A stretch of DNA of 64,000 bases, from positions 51,667,654 through 51,731,653 of the forward strand of contig NC_084886.1 in assembly GCF_958979055.1 (NCBI RefSeq), in the 5' to 3' direction. Origin of the DNA: Alnus glutinosa. Its lineage: Eukaryota; Streptophyta; Magnoliopsida; Fagales; Betulaceae. The position numbers were made by a program, and so were the translations under genes. Below are positions 35,665 through 46,889 of this stretch, piece after piece (within the stretch, counting starts at the first letter, position 1; each line of letters begins with the position of its first letter). The notes below the pieces were generated by a model. It was given only the letters and a program-made list of their open reading frames with translations, was not told the DNA's origin and did no database searches.

Positions 35665-38600
35665 ATGGAGATGGATGTGGAAGAAGTGGAACATAAAGAA
35701 GTGCTAAAATGTGAATCTGAGGTTGTATGCATGCAAAATTTGGTAGGTTGTGGATGCAGTGAGTTGGAAGAGAGAATTAAGAAAGCTGAAGGGAGGTGCG
35801 TTGAGTTGGAAGTGGATATTCAGAGGAAGAAGATGGAGTATGAAGTGCTCAAGACCAAATTAAAGGCATTGGAAGTTGACAAGCTTGCAATTGAGGATGG
35901 ACTGAAGGTATTGAAGAGGGAGAATGCTGAACTCAAAAAGCGTGTTAGCAACGTTGAAGGTGAAAGGAAGGTTAGTAGTGGAAGAGAGAGGTATATGGAT
36001 AGGATTGTCGATTTGACAGAGGAGAATGGGCAGGAAGATAGGATCGTTCAGCTTTTGATTGAGAACAAGGTTTTGCAATGTGAGAAGAAGAGGGCCGAGA
36101 GTGAGGTTGGGGTTTGGAAGGAAATGTTCAGGGATTTGGAGTTGCGGGTTTTAGTGTTAAATGAGAATTCAACAAAATCTGGGTGGGGATTACGAAATGT
36201 TATTTCTCATGAAGTGAGTGAGAAGAAAGAAGCAATTGAAGGGATTAGAACTAGAGATGGATTGCGTGATGGAACCAGCTTCGGCTATGTGCAAAATAAG
36301 GCAAAAATTGAGACTTTGGTGGACGTTGGCTCTGCTATTTGTCATCCCCCTGGTAAAGGAATTGGTGTGCTGCAAGCAGCAGGTACTAAATTACAGGACA
36401 TCCTTATTATTTGTTTTTTCTTAAAAAAAAAATAAAAAAAATAAAAAAAAAATCCAATCTTTAGGAGATTATGTTTAGATTAGTTTAGCTCAATCACTTC
36501 AGCAGTCGTGTCTTCTTAAGTTTTATGTAAATTGGGACAGTAGCAGTAGAGGGCAGCACTTTATTGGATAGGTTTGATTTACATGACTGAAAATTATGTA
36601 CGCCTAACTTGGACCTTCAGCATCTCCTCTATGAGCTACTTAGCAGTGTGGGTTATGACAATCTTCGTGAAATCATCAAATGTTGTTGTTGAATCTTCTC
36701 TAAAACCAACTCTTCCAACGTGTTACAAAGATTCTTTGTATAATGCATTAGTCTTAAGTGATTGCATACTGCTGTTCTCGGATCACTGGATGAGATCTTC
36801 TTTCTTTTTTTTTCAGGGTGTGGGGTTGGAGTTTAATTGTTGTTTATATTTCAATGAATATCTTATTGGTATGAAGCCTTTTTTTCCTGGAAAGAAAATT
36901 TATTGCCTGATCAAATATGTAATGGCATTGCCTGAAAATTATGTACGCCTAACTTGGACCTTCAGCATCTCCTCTACGAGCTACTTAGCAGTGTGCGTTA
37001 TGACAATCTTCGTGAAATCATCAAATGTTATTGTTGAATCTTCTCTACAACCAACTCTTCCAACATGTTACAAAGATTCTTAGTATAATGCATTAGTCTT
37101 AATTGCATACTGCTGTTCTCGGATCACTGGATGAGGTCTTCTTCTTCTTTTTTTCAGGGTGTGGGGTTGGAGTTTAATTGTTGTTTATATTTCAATGCAT
37201 ATCTTATTGGTATGAAGCCTTTTTTTCCTGGAAAGAAAATTTATTACATGATCAAATATGTAATGGCATTGCCTGATTCTGTGAGATGAGCTAGTCTTTG
37301 ACTATGTCTGTTTTTCTTGTTTTGTATTTTTGTGGTAGGCACGTCTTTTAATGTTTTTCCATGTATGGAAGATGCTTGTATTAAGGAAGAAAAGAAAGGT
37401 GTCTGTTTGGCATATGGCAGACGAGTTAGAAAACAATTGTCATTCGAAGAAGACAGGAGCCCCAGCAATAAGTTGGCTCCATCCACACCAGCTGGTGCTA
37501 GACCAGCTTCTCTTGGCATCATTGATATCAGTGATAGTGACGATGAGCAAACTACCCATATCCTATTACCTACTTCTAATGATGAGGTAATCAACAAGGT
37601 TCACATTTCAGATGATTGCAAATTAGGATTATCTATGGGAAGTGCAAAAGAAAAAATTTATGGGAATAGTTTGAAACAGATACATTATGATGAGAATGAT
37701 GAAGAAGATACGGATGCTTGCAAAGAGAACCTTTTGTTTACTCCAACTCCCAAAAGAAAACGAGCTTCTAATATTGTCACTAGTGACACTGAGAGTGATG
37801 AGGATGATAATGTTCCAATCTCTAAACTCAAGCGGATGCGTCTCCGGGAAAAAGTTCCTGATGAAGTAGGTTCTGATTTGAATGACCGCTTAGTGACTGT
37901 TACTCCTCTAGGTGACAATGTCAAGGGTAGTGTTACCCCTCAAAGGCAGCATCTGATGAGTTTAAGAAAATCTGTAGGAAAAGGTGGGGCGGCAAGAAAC
38001 TCTTCAAGTCAGGCCAGTAAAACTAAATATGATCGAGGAATCCCTACATGTGAGGATGCTGAAGATGATGATTCAGAAGAGTTTGGGTCAGACAGCGAGG
38101 GTGAAAGCTTGGGTGGATTTATTGTCGGTAGCTCTGATGTTTCTGATGCAGATGATACTTGTAGTGAGACACAAGATGTATCAGATGAAACTATGGACTT
38201 CGATGAGATCTTATCCATACTTCAACGGAAGAAAGATCAGAAATTAAAATGGGAGTTTGAGGCGGATATGCTTGCAGGCTTTGGAAAGGATACTGAATTG
38301 TGCATGAAGGCTGTATGTGCTCTCTATCGACAGCAAACTTCTGACGAAAAATCTAGCAAGGAAGCATTTTACTCCAATCACCGAGGTTTTAGCAAGTTTG
38401 ATGCTCCAAGGTTGCATTTGAATGCATAGTGCTCATAGTTATTTTTATAGATTTAAGATGTAATTTTATTGCTCACTTTTTAGATGAAATTATCTCATTA
38501 GACCTATTGGTTTTAAGAATGCTAATTGCTAACGTATAATGCTTGTATACATTCTTGTCCTTAGGATGCATTTAATTGTTTTAAAGAAATAAAGTATCTT

Positions 38601-39183
38601 GTTTTATCTGTTGGCAATCTGATTTAGGTATTTTGTTTTTTCATTTGGGATGTCATTTACTATTTGCTTCCTACTTCCAATGCAATGTTAATATGTAGGT
38701 TCATCTTACTTTCTTTCCATAAACTTACCTTATTTTCAGTCCCTTATTTATGTTTTGAAAGTTATCAAAAATCAGAAAGGTGTACTTATGTGTTGAGCAA
38801 GAGAGAAAAGATGTTATTTCAGATGCGTCATATATCTGATTTCTCTGTGGGTTAATAATGTGCCCTTCTTTTCTTTTTGTGGCGTGAGTTAATTTTTTCT
38901 TGAAAAATTCGGTTATGCGATTATTTTGTATTGAGCAATTGACTCTGTAGGGTTCCTACATTGTATATTTTCTGAAATATCTGTACTTTCATATAGGGGC
39001 TCTACTTTGGCCGAGTTTCTCACTGGTGGAGACCCAGGAGGTGATGTTAAGAAATCTGTCAAGGAGTTGCAAGAGTATGACCCCAAGGCAGTGCTGCTGT
39101 GCAGAAGATTGGCAACTCACTACTCTAAGCAATTGTTTGAGATCTACAAGAACAAAGAGGATCCTTTCTTTCTCCCTTCTTGA
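35665..39183 (+). CDS. Coiled-coil acidic nuclear-type protein, copy A
   Basis: Function not recognised. Coding exons: 35665-36382, 37339-38410, 38997-39183, GT-AG, 658 residues. Residues about 25-180 are heptad-rich and charged (ELEERIKKAEGRCVELEVDI and onward), a long coiled coil. The middle has a basic cluster (TPKRKRAS, SKLKRMRLREK) that could be a nuclear signal, then a Ser/Asp/Glu-rich acidic region (EDDDSEEFGSDSEGESLGGF). The conserved C-terminus contains DEILSILQRKKDQKLKWEFE, FYSNHRGFSKFDAPR, STLAEFLTGGDPGGDV and HYSKQLFEIYKNKEDP. A non-coding first exon probably ends near 35169 at ATT|GTAAG, with its acceptor GATTTAG before 35648, so the first ATG of exon 2 is 35665. The earlier ATG at about 35629 is out of frame here. 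It is paired with copy B 5.5 kb downstream. A role in chromatin or the nucleolus is only a guess from composition. Confidence 0.8.
36586..37275. repeat. 345-bp tandem duplication in intron of copy A
   Basis: Two near-identical units (about 36586-36930 and 36931-37275) start CTGAAAATTATGTACGCC. Copy B has only one such unit (from about 42040), so the duplication arose after the genes split. A 169-codon open frame inside it is a by-product. Confidence 0.88.
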
Positions 39184-40315
39184 CATGGCCTACAACAAAT
39201 TGAACATATAGGTGCTACTAGTCAAAATCCTCCATAGAAGTGTGTCCTCGCGAATGGTGTTTTGTTAGTATATATGATATAAACATGTGTTTGCATGTCT
39301 ATCAGAAGAACAGGTCGAGAATGGTGTTTTGTTGGTTTTCCATTCTCTGTTAGGCCTTCTGGATAAGCATGTTTTATTTGTATGCATATGATAGAAGGAT
39401 GTGCTTGCATGTCTATCAGAAGAACAGGTCATATGGATTTGTCCCTACGAACTGGCTTCATAGGTTGGTTGTATATATCAAGGTAATACTATAATTTGCT
39501 GGTGTCTATAGAAAAATTTAGTGAAAGTTTATAAACATCAACTCGTAATTTAGCAGAAGACTCCCTATGCCTATGAGCAATTTAAGTTATGAACTGGGCC
39601 TATTGTTCTGGCATGATCCGGCCATTGTATTTGTGGTGTTTTCAGATTGTTAAAACATCATTTCTCGCCGTAACAATTGTTATTCATTAAGAATCTCAAA
39701 TAAAATCCCTCCAAACACCTTGTGCTCCTTCTAAGGAAATATATGAACAGTAGCCAGTAGGACATTCTTAGTGGATGATGATATTGTCAATAGCATGTAT
39801 AGGATTCATAACGTACATAATAAAGTGCAAATAGTTTCAAGTTTACTTTGCGTTTGTGTTATACCAAGATTTTTGGCATTAATAAATACATAGTTTTTAT
39901 TATTCACAAAATAAAAATCATACTTTTAAATACTTGTTGCCTTGTGACAAAATGGGGGGGGGGGGGGGGGGGGGGGGACTACAGCTGCGCAAAAAAAAAA
40001 AAAAAACTATTTATGACATATATACCAAATATGATTTATTTTCTTTTTCATTTTTCATAATAGTTCTTTCTTTTCTCTGTCTGTAAATTCTGTTTAGAGT
40101 TCTTTTAAGGAAAAAAAAAAAAAAAAAAAGATAGAAGAACTGGTTTAAAAGAGGTTGACATTGTTTTTCTTTTCTATGAAAATAAATATGTGCTTAATCT
40201 AGAGATTCAAGAGACAAATTATAGATTTTTTTTTTTTTTTTTTGTGTAATTTGATTCTATTGACTACTTTCTTTTTGAAAGACTAGAATTCTGAATTTAT
40301 GATATGTTTTTTTTT

Positions 40316-40359
<44 letters not shown>

Positions 40360-41173
40360 TTCACACGACAAGATAAAATCATGTGGTAACTACAAAAATG
40401 TGGCTCAACAATTTGAAGGACAATATTTTTGTAAACGACGTGTAGTAAGCCTCATTTTTTCTTTTCTATTTTCTCTAAGCACTGTTTAGAGTGATAGGAG
40501 GATGTGTGGGTCCTCTTAAAGGAACTGACACGTCACATCCGCATTCGCTGCAGACTTCGTCACGAAATTCCGCTTACTTTCTTCGGTCTCATGGTGATTA
40601 CCCTTTCCCTTCCAAAACCCCAAAGGAGTTCCGCTTTGAATCCCACATTCTATTGTAAGTTTTGGCGATTATTACTCTTTCTTAATACTACTTCTTAATG
40701 TATGTATTTGGTGCAGGAAAGTATCTTCATTTATTATTGTGGCTTTTTTTTTTTTTTTTGTTTCACTCTATCAAGTAATGGGGGGCGAAACCATTAAAGG
40801 CAAATAGTTGTAAGACGCTGAAATGGGTGTAGTTAATATGCAAAGTTCATTGTTTTTTGTTGTTGTTGTTGAGCATGAGGTTTTTCAGAGAGTTCTCTTT
40901 GGCTGCTGAGAAGACTGAGAAAAGGAAAAGAAAATAATAGGATAGAAAAAATAAAACTACTCTGACCCATATAATTTTCAAGAGCAGAAAAATTTGTTCA
41001 TGGTATTTTTTTTTTTTTTTTTACTGCAAGATAATGTTTTTCTTTCTTTGTTTTCCAAGTTGTATCGGTTTTTTATTAAATTTTGAAATGCAATTTTTTT
41101 TTTTTTTTTTTAAGTGTAACAGCTTTCAATGGGTGATTTTGATTTAGGTAACTTTAAGGGAGGGTGGGTGGAT
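39184..41173. other. Spacer between the duplicated genes
   Basis: Up to about 39530 this is the 3' flank of copy A, with a 115-bp-period direct repeat (GCATGTCTATCAGAAGAACA at 39292 and 39407). 39531-40433 is unique DNA with a 24-base poly-G at 39954-39977 and A/T homopolymers (40108-40128, 40319-40356). From about 40434 it is the leader region of copy B. Confidence 0.6.
39954..39977. repeat. Poly-G run, 24 bases
   Basis: Uninterrupted G. Together with the 18-base G run at 31859 and the 21-base C run at 53194, it is one of three long G/C homopolymers in otherwise A+T-rich non-coding DNA. Confidence 0.88.
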
Positions 41174-44100
41174 ATGGAGATGGATGTGGAAGAAGTGGAA
41201 CATAAAGAAGTGCCAAAATGTGAATCTGAGGTATTATGCATGCAAGATTTGGTAGGTTGTGAATGCAGTGAATTGGACGAGAGGAGTAAGAAAGCTGAAG
41301 CGAGGTGTGTTGAGTTGGAATTGGATATTCAAAAAAAGAAGAGTGAGTACGAAGCGCTTGAGACCAAATTTAGGGTGTTGGAAGCTGACAAGCTTGCAAT
41401 TGAGGATGAACTTAAGGCATTGAAGAGGGAGAATGATGAACTTAACAAGCTTGTTAGTGGCCTTGAAGGTGAAAGGAAGGTTAGTAGTGGAAGCGAGAGG
41501 GATATGGATAGGATTGTTGATTTGATAGAGGAGAATTGGGAGGAAGATAAGATTGTTCAGCTTTTGATTGAGATCAGGGTTTTGGAATGTGAGAAGGAGA
41601 GGGCCGAGAGTGAGGTTGAGGTTTGGAAAGAAAAGTTCAAGGAGTTGGAGTCGCTGGTTTTAGTGTTAAATGAGAATTCAGTTTTGAGATGTGTAGAGTG
41701 GCCATTGATTGGTGGGAAAAAAAGGGGTTTTGGATTACAAAATGTTACTCATGATGTGAGAGTGAAGAAAGAAGCAGTTGAAGCAATTGAGACTTTGGTG
41801 AAGGTTGGCTCTACTATTTGTCATTCCCCTGGTAAAGGAATTGGTGATCTGCAAGCAGCAGGTACTAAATTACAGGACATCCTTATTATTTGTTTCCTTT
41901 TTAAATACAAGCTTTAGGAGATTATGTTTAATTAGTTGAGCTCAATTACTTGAACACTCATGTCTTCTTAAGTTTTATGTAAATTGGGACAATAGCTGCA
42001 GAGGGGTGCACTTTATTGGTTGGGTTTGATTTGTATAACTGAAAATTATGTATGTCTAACTTAGACCTTCGGCATCTCCTCTGTGAGCCACTTTAGCCAT
42101 GTGCATTATGACAATGGTTATGAAATCGTCAAATGTTATATTGTTGCATCTCCTCTACAAGCAACCCTTCCAACGTGTTACAGAGATTCCTAGTACAATG
42201 CATTAGTCTAAAGTGATTGCATGTTGCTGTTCTCCGATCAGTGGATGAAGTCTTTTTCTTCAGGGTGGTTGGAGTTTAATTGTTTTTTATATTTCAATGC
42301 ATATCATATTGGCCTGAAGCCTTTTTTGCCAGGAAAGAAAAATTATTACATGATCCAATATTTAATGGCATTGCCTGATTGAGTGAGATGAGATAGTCTT
42401 TGACTGTGTTTGTTTTTCATTTCATGTTTTGTGGTAGGCACGCCTTTTAATGACTTTACATATAGCAAAGATGCTTGTATCAAGGAAGAAAAGAAAGGTC
42501 TCTGTTTGGCATACGGTAGACAAGTTAGAAAACAATTGTCATTCGAAGAAGCTAGGAGCCCCAGCAAAAAGTTGGCTCCATCCACGCCAGCTGGTGCTAG
42601 ACCAGCTTCTCTTGGCATCATTGATAGCAGTGATAGTGACGATGAGCAAACTACCCATATCCTATTACCTACTTCTAATGATGAGACAATCGACAAGGTT
42701 CACATTTCAGATGATTGCAAATTAGGATTATCTATGGGAAGTGAAAAAGAAAACATTCATGGGAATAGTTTGAAACAGATACATTATGACGTGAATGCTG
42801 AAGAAGATAAGGATGCTTGCAAAGAGAACCTTTTGTTTACTCTGACGCCCAAAAGAAAACGAGCTTCTAATATTGTTACTAGTGACACTGAGAGTGACGA
42901 GGATGATAATGTTCCGATCTCTAAACTCATTTCTAAACTCAAGCGGCTGCGTCTCCGGGAAAATGTTCCTGATGAAGTAGGTTCTGATTTGAATGACTGC
43001 TCAGTGACTGTTACTTCTCTAGGTGACAATGTCAAGGGTAGTGTTACCCCTCAAAGGCAGCATCTGATGAGTTTAAGAAAATCTGTAGGAAAAGGTGGGG
43101 CGGAAAGAAACTCTTCAAGTCAGGTCAGTAAAACTAAATATGATCGAGGAATCCCAACATGTGAGGATGCTGAAGATGATGATTCAGAAGAGTTTGGGTC
43201 AGACAGCGAGGGTGAAAGCTTGGGTGGATTTATTGTCAGTAGCTCTGATGTTTCTGATGCAGATGATGCTTGTAGTGAGACACAAGATGTATCAGATGAA
43301 ACTATGGACTTTGATGAGATCTTGTCCATACTTCAACGGAAGAAAGATCAGAAATTAAAATGGGAGTTTGAGGCGGATATGCTTGCAGGCTTTGGAAAGG
43401 ATACTGAATTGTGCATGAAGGCTGTATGTGCTCTCTATCGGCAGCAAACTTCTGAGGAAAAATCCAGCAAGGAAGCATTTTACTCCAATCACCGAGGCTT
43501 TGACAAGTTTGATGCTCCAAGGTATGCATCTGAATGCATAGTGCTCATATATTTTTGTTTTACCTGTTTGCAATCTGATGTAGGTAATTCGTTTTTCTTT
43601 TGGGATGCCATTTACTATTTGCTTCCTACTTTATCTAATGCAATGATAAGATGATGTAGATTCATCTTTCTTTCTTTCAATAAACTTACCTCATTCTCAG
43701 TCCCTCAAATTCTTTGGATAAAGAATTTTTATCAGATATCCTGATTCTAAACTCCCCCTGTTATGAATTGGGCAAATTTCATTTTAGCTTTTTAATGGGC
43801 CAAATATTTCTCCTAACTGGTGCAATGAGCATCTAATCCTGAACTTCTTTTGCCTGAGAAAAAAAACTTTCCCTCCTCCATCACTTTACAATCTTCCTTA
43901 AGCTTTCCCATTTTGAACTTTCCAGTAATCATTTGGTTTAAAGGATAATTTCTGAATCTTTTGGTTTCAAATTTTCCACATTTTGGCCAAAAGAAAAAAT
44001 TGTCACATTCCAGACCAAGTAAATGTTGCTAGACTTTTCTGCCCAAGGCAAAACTTCAATCAATATAGCCCAACAGGAGTTTGAATCTTAGCCTGAATAA

Positions 44101-44920
44101 TTCAGATTCCCCCACTTTGCACTATTTGTTTATATAAATTATATTGATTCTAACATTTGAAAATCTCCCGTGTTTCTACATGAACTCTTTGAGACACCCC
44201 CGCTTTTAATCTTTTCATTTATTGAACAAGTTGAGCAATATCTTGTCCCTGCATTTGGATCCAGATGTTTCTTCTGCGTAAGCACACGAGATTTCCAATT
44301 GGATCAGGTAGAAAATATAACCTAAATCTAACATTTTCCATATGCACCTAACTGGGTACGGATAGAGATCCTGCACAATACCCCTACCCAATTGCAGTAT
44401 GTGAGTCAAGGGAAGGGTGTCACCTGCTTGGACAGGTGCCCGGACAGGTGGAGCAGGTGGGACCCTCTCCTGCACTCACATACCCCTACCCTCTTGCAGT
44501 GTAATAGGGCAAGAGAAGATGTTTTTTCAGATGCATCATATAGCTGATTTGTAATGATGTGCCATTTTCTTGTTTTGGCCTGAGTTTATTTTTTTAGTGA
44601 AAGCACTACATGTTTCTGTTTCCTTTTTCCCTTTTCTTGAAAACTAAAGTTATGCAATCATTTTGTATTGAGCAATTGACTCTGTTGGGTTCCTACATTG
44701 TATATTTTCTGAAATATCTGTACTTTCATACAGGGGCTCTACTTTGGCCGAGTTTCTCACTGGTGGAGACCCAGGAGGTGATGTTAAGAAATCTGTCAAG
44801 GAGTTGCAAGAGTATGGCCCCGAGGCAGTGCAGCTGTGCAGAAGATTGGCAAATCACTACTCAAAGCAATTGTTTGAGATCTACAAGAACAAAGAGGATC
44901 CTCTCTTTCTCCCTTCTTGA
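41174..44920 (+). CDS. Coiled-coil acidic nuclear-type protein, copy B
   Basis: Intact paralogue of the gene at 35665; function not recognised. Exons 41174-41861, 42438-43521, 44734-44920; 652 residues. The frame is open upstream to an ATG at 41129, which would add 15 residues (MGDFDLGNF...). That ATG lies before the acceptor GATTTAG inferred by comparison with copy A, where it is out of frame, so I prefer 41174. Relative to copy A, exon 1 lacks about 22 codons (GIRTRDGLRDG region) and has a different segment (SVLRCVEWPLIGGKK). Exon 2 has a 12-bp duplication giving ISKLISKL. The coiled coil, basic cluster (TPKRKRAS), acidic region and C-terminal motifs are all kept, and neither copy has a stop or frameshift, so both probably make protein. 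Confidence 0.8.
43700..44510. mobile_element. Insertion in intron 2 of copy B
   Basis: About 800 bp is present only in copy B. It ends in a GC-richer part with repeated CAGGTG motifs (44425-44462) and a near-duplicated ACCCCTACCC..TTGCAGT (about 44379-44398 and 44483-44502). No terminal repeats or coding region are recognised, so transposon origin is inferred only from presence or absence. Confidence 0.45.
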
Positions 44921-46274
44921 CATGACCTGCAACAAATTGAAAGCAAAGATGTTACTGGTCAAAATCCTCCATAGAAGTGTTTCCTCGAGAATGGTGTTCC
45001 TGTTGGTTTTCCATTCTCTGCTAGGCCTTATTGTTTTGTTGTATATATGATTTAAGTGAATTTTATGTATGTCTATCAGAAGAAAAGGTCACAGGAAATC
45101 ATTCCTACGAACAAGCTTCCTAGGTTGTTTGTATAAATCAATGTAATACTATAATTTTCTGTCGTCTATAATTTCATTTATCATTTTCGTAATTTGGAAA
45201 ACATCAACATGATAGACGATATTCGTGTACAAAGGTTGTCACGAAAAACACTATTGGGACGACCTGTGAAGTTGGCGCCCCAATGATAATTATCCAAAGC
45301 TCCTCAAGGCTCAAACATCGAATAAGACATGGAGGATAGATTCGGCTGCTTTGCTAGTGAATTCTTTTTGTGCAAAAGATTCCAATAAATTCTGGCAAGA
45401 AAAATATTTGGAGTACTAGCTTTTAAAATAATGTTTCTTGCACAATTTTTATATAACTCTAACTACTTTTTTTTTTTTTTTTTTTTTTTCTTCTATGATC
45501 AACCATTAGATTTGTTTTCCTATTTGTAAGCTCTAAATATTTAATGGTTGATCTTTAAAAAAAGTTGTTATAATTGTGTAAGAGTTGTGCAAGAAACATT
45601 ACTCATCTCAATGTGACTATTACTTATCAACTATGCATTCGTACGTCAATTTGTAAGGAGACTGATAATAAAAGCAAGAAATATGTTTACTACAAAAAAA
45701 ATAAAAATGTTGGACATATCAGCATTGTTATGCAATTGTTATGTAAGAGTTATGCAAATAACATATCTCTAATCACTAATTAATTAAATTGGCAAGTCGG
45801 ATTGCTTGCTTAATCATCTTACCAATAATAAGCATTACTCTTTTGGCAAGTGAGTTGTCACCTAAATTAATATTACAACCCTACCAATTCTGTATTGGTC
45901 CATTCTGAAAATAAAAAATAAAAAAAATAAAAATCTTTTTTTTTTTTTTTTCAATTGCCAACCTATAATTTAAGTATGCGAATAGATTCTTCCTCAAGAA
46001 CAAAGCATCATATACCCCCCCAAAAAAAAATTAGGCATGCTGGCAAATAACAATGTACAGTTTGTCCTCCTCACAAACAGCTTGGAACTGCACTAAGCAA
46101 TGAACAAAACCAACAAAGCATAAAAAATAAACAGCAACAAAGCAACGTACAGCAAATGGCACAAAAGAAGTAAAGGCCACATGGGTGATGAGGTGTATTA
46201 GCAAAACTTTTGAGGTGCCACCCCACATTCTCATGCACAGTACAGAACAAGCTAGCCCTCTCGTCAAAGCTAAT
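44921..46274. other. Intergenic, no gene recognised
   Basis: The 3' flank of copy B runs to about 45190. Then come the MITE at 45427-45604, a poly-T tract at about 45930-45951 and the AG-peptide promoter region. Short open frames here have no recognisable features. Confidence 0.5.
45427..45604. mobile_element. MITE, AATGTTTCTTGCACAA ends
   Basis: AATAATGTTTCTTGCACAA pairs with TTGTGCAAGAAACATTACT. Inner arms include GATCAACCATTA and its complement TAATGGTTGATC. It belongs to the broader family whose termini include AGTAATG. Confidence 0.7.
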
Positions 46275-46284
46275 TATAAAAAGG
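46275..46284 (+). promoter_or_regulatory. Candidate TATA box of AG-peptide gene
   Basis: TATAAAAAGG lies about 150 bp before the start codon, followed by a CT/GA-rich leader. Plausible by sequence and distance only. Confidence 0.4.
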
Positions 46285-46425
46285 ATCCCTTCCTCGCACC
46301 CACATTCACCACCACCACCCTTAATTCTCTCTCTCTCTTTTCTACGTTAAGGCTCTCTCTTCCTCTCGATCTCTCTCTCTCTGAGAAGTAAAAAAGACAG
46401 AGAGAAAGAGAAAGAGAGAAAGAAA

Positions 46426-46889
46426 ATGGCCGTTTCAGGGGCTTCATTCGGATTGGTGGCTATCATTTTCTTTCTCATCTTGCAAATGGCTCAGGCACAA
46501 TCTCCCGCTCCCGCGCCCGCGCCCACTAGCGACGGTATCTTTTCTTTTTATTCTCGTGTGTTTTCTCTTTGATTTCTGATCAGCAAATACTTGAAAGCAT
46601 AACGCGTTTATATTAAAACAAGTTTTACTTACTTTTCCCATACTTGTTTTTCTTTTTATTATTATTATTTTTAAAGGGCCAACCAAACAACCTGGAAATA
46701 TATGTTTGGAATCAAAACTTCTTCATCCATTTTTTTTTTTTTTTTTTTCAAGATTCTGTAAATTTTCATTAACAATGATGATGACGACGCCATATGTTCC
46801 TCTCTGTGTTTGCAGGGACCTCAGTAGATCAAGGAATAGCATATATGCTAATGCTGCTGGCGTTGGTACTCACCTATATCATCCACTAA
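46426..46889 (+). CDS. Arabinogalactan peptide (AG-peptide)
   Basis: Small secreted cell-surface proteoglycan precursor. Exons 46426-46534 and 46816-46889, GT-AG, 60 residues. The hydrophobic signal peptide (FGLVAIIFFLILQMAQA) ends near residue 24. The mature core QSPAPAPAPTSDG has alternating Ala/Ser-Pro, the signal for proline hydroxylation and arabinogalactan addition. TSVDQGIAYMLMLLALVLTYIIH follows, a hydrophobic tail of the type removed when a GPI anchor is attached near the Ser/Asp/Gly residues. The TSDG|T intron position and the tail match the AGP16/20/22-type AG-peptides. The stop directly after TYIIH resembles shorter members, and the downstream bases do not extend it in frame. Too short for generic gene finders, yet every expected part is present. 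Confidence 0.9.

Larger units (their letters stand above)
34670..39530 (+). repeat. Segmental tandem duplication, copy A
   Basis: This block is repeated in direct orientation at about 40434-45190. The left edge is AAACGACGTGTAGTAA (34671), only about 135 bp upstream of the DHFS start codon. The right edge is near AATACTATAATTTGCTG (39486). It spans one complete gene with leader, introns and 3' flank. Copy A has about 250 bp near its left end, including the (TA)n at 34850-34902, that copy B lacks. Confidence 0.85.
40434..45190 (+). repeat. Segmental tandem duplication, copy B
   Basis: Direct repeat of 34670-39530, starting AAACGACGTGTAGTAA and ending around AATACTATAATTTTCTG. Exon 2 is nearly identical to copy A; introns differ by insertions. 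The second intron of the gene contains about 800 extra bases (roughly 43700-44510) not found in copy A. Confidence 0.85.

Noticed and set aside
36574-37083. 169-codon plus-strand frame
   Set aside because: It lies wholly in the first intron of coiled-coil gene A and spans an intronic tandem duplication; copy B has no equivalent open frame.
44215-44475. 86-codon minus-strand frame
   Set aside because: It lies in the copy-B-specific intron insertion, its Pro/Val-rich start comes from repeated CAGGTG motifs, and it is antisense to the gene.
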